From positions 1-6,369 of the forward strand of contig JAIPJV010000125.1 in NCBI GenBank assembly GCA_021734005.1: a DNA stretch of 6,369 nt. Reading direction: 5' to 3'. This document shows positions 5,736 through 6,369 of this stretch, piece after piece. This DNA is from Fidelibacterota bacterium (GTDB lineage Bacteria > Fidelibacterota > UBA2242 > JAFGTP01). The translations under genes and the position numbers were made by a program. Positions within the stretch are counted from its first letter, which is position 1; every line of letters starts with the position of its first letter. A model generated the notes under the pieces. It made no database searches. It was not told where the DNA came from and saw only the letters and a program-made list of their open reading frames with translations.

Positions 5736-5955
5736 CAAACTGGTCGTTTTTATCATCAGGGGTTATCAAAAATTACTTAGTCCTTTGACTGGTAATAATT
5801 GTCGGTATTACCCTACCTGTTCTCACTACTCAATTACCGCTTTTAAGCGATTCAATTTTTTAAAAGCGCTCTGGTTATCCACAACCAGAATTTTAAGATG
5901 TAATCCCCTGTTTAAAGGTGGAATAGATCCAGTACCTAAAAAGAAAGAGGAATAA
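5722..5955 (+). CDS. yidD: Membrane protein insertion efficiency factor YidD
   Basis: This 77-residue protein of the YidD (DUF37/HlyA-like) family is a small, membrane-associated factor that assists YidC/Sec-dependent membrane protein insertion. An amphipathic or hydrophobic N-terminal helix (3-20) is followed by the family signature YQKLLSPLTGNNCRYYPTCS (15-34), a middle helix, and RILRCNPLFKGGIDPVP (56-72). The three conserved cysteines are present (27, 33, 60). Its length is normal. The ATG overlaps the last 14 bases of rnpA and has no ribosome binding site, so translation is probably coupled to rnpA. The stop is 3 bases before yidC, in the standard rnpA-yidD-yidC order. Confidence 0.95.
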   Translation: MRIINKLVVFIIRGYQKLLSPLTGNNCRYYPTCSHYSITAFKRFNFLKALWLSTTRILRCNPLFKGGIDPVPKKKEE

Positions 5956-5958
5956 TTT

Positions 5959-6369
5959 ATGGACAAGCAGTCAATACTTGCTTTTGTAGTCATCTTTTTA
6001 ATTTTAATAGCAATGCCTTTTTATTATCAACTGATTGATTATAATCAGCCGGAACAGGCACCCCGGGATACTGCTCAGGCGGTTTCCAGGGATACGCTCA
6101 AACAGCCTGAACCTTCTCCTGAACCACAGGAAACAAACCCTGAAATCGAGCAATCCCGTGACACACAGCCGGAAAGCCTGGTCAAAGAATCCCGGCCAGA
6201 AAAAATATTATCTGTAGAAAACAAATATTATAAATTTGATATTAGTTCTATTGGAGGCGGAACGGTTAAAAATTTCATTCTCAAAAAATATCATGAATAC
6301 AATGACGAAGACACTACCTTTGTAAATCTTGTCAAAGACCCTGACCAAAGACCGCTCAAAATCAAATAC
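5959..6369 (+). CDS. yidC: Membrane protein insertase YidC, N-terminal part (cut by window end)
   Basis: YidC/Oxa1-family insertases place proteins in the inner membrane alone or with SecYEG. The first 137 codons are in the window and the frame is open at its end. MDKQSILAFVVIFLILIAMP (1-20) is the N-terminal anchor. Residues 29-82 form a Pro/Glu/Gln-rich flexible linker containing three RDT triplets. ENKYYKFDISSIGGGTVKNF (87-106), continuing with ILKKYHEY, is the beginning of the periplasmic P1 beta-domain. This anchor-linker-P1 layout is that of Gram-negative-type YidC, unlike the lipoprotein form of monoderm Firmicutes (SpoIIIJ). The catalytic five-helix core lies beyond the window. GAGG at 5947-5950, inside the end of yidD, is 8 bases from the ATG and fixes the start. 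It is in one operon with rnpA and yidD. Confidence 0.93.
   Translation, partial: MDKQSILAFVVIFLILIAMPFYYQLIDYNQPEQAPRDTAQAVSRDTLKQPEPSPEPQETNPEIEQSRDTQPESLVKESRPEKILSVENKYYKFDISSIGGGTVKNFILKKYHEYNDEDTTFVNLVKDPDQRPLKIKY

Noticed and set aside
6035..6217. Open frame of 60 codons on the plus strand
   Set aside because: It lies out of frame inside the yidC linker region. The yidC frame is open from 5959 to the window end with family motifs and a ribosome binding site.
1..6369. CRISPR array, tRNA/rRNA genes, insertion sequences, defence or toxin-antitoxin genes
   Set aside because: I looked for regular repeats, cloverleaf-like segments, transposase motifs and terminal inverted repeats on both strands and saw none. 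Long stretches are fully explained by the conserved genes listed.

Overview
The window is the chromosomal replication-origin neighbourhood of a low-GC bacterium. Two gene blocks run away from an AT-rich, gene-free stretch at about 5061-5366. Leftwards on the minus strand are dnaA, a selenoprotein-B (GrdB/PrdB) family protein, a ComM/YifB ATPase and a Bax inhibitor-1 family membrane protein. Rightwards on the plus strand are rnpA, yidD and the first 137 codons of yidC, which is cut by the window end. The central stretch carries one perfect DnaA box and four near matches, all in one orientation, plus a dnaA promoter with a perfect TATAAT. It is therefore a good candidate for oriC, and every gene points away from it as replication forks would.

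Lineage (inference): gene content and AT-richness suggest a Firmicutes-like organism. YidC has an N-terminal membrane anchor, a Pro/Glu/Gln-rich linker and the start of a periplasmic P1 domain, which is the form found in organisms with an outer membrane. Together with a glycine/proline-reductase-type protein this suggests a diderm, low-GC anaerobe such as Halanaerobiales. That assignment is tentative, because no rRNA or other strong marker is present.

Layout: 1-127 holds a strong bidirectional terminator closing the comM-BI-1 operon. 128-2436 is that operon, with 11 bases between stop and start. 2437-2738 holds a probable terminator for the upstream minus-strand transcript and a probable comM promoter. 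2739-3518 is the selenoprotein-B family protein without its redox cysteines. 3519-3641 is AT-rich with no clear terminator, so that gene may be read from the dnaA promoter. 3642-5060 is dnaA. 5061-5366 is the candidate oriC. 5367-5955 is rnpA overlapping yidD, and yidC follows 3 bases later.

How the genes fit together: rnpA, yidD and yidC are the usual conserved cluster for tRNA maturation and membrane protein insertion. DnaA is next to its own boxes and is probably autoregulated. Two departures from the usual layout stand out. rpmH (ribosomal protein L34) is not between dnaA and rnpA, and dnaN does not follow dnaA. I found no defence system, CRISPR array, mobile element or clearly undescribed multi-gene system. 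The points most worth a second look are the cysteine-less GrdB-like protein beside the origin, the missing rpmH with an irregular rnpA start, and the repeat architecture of the origin.
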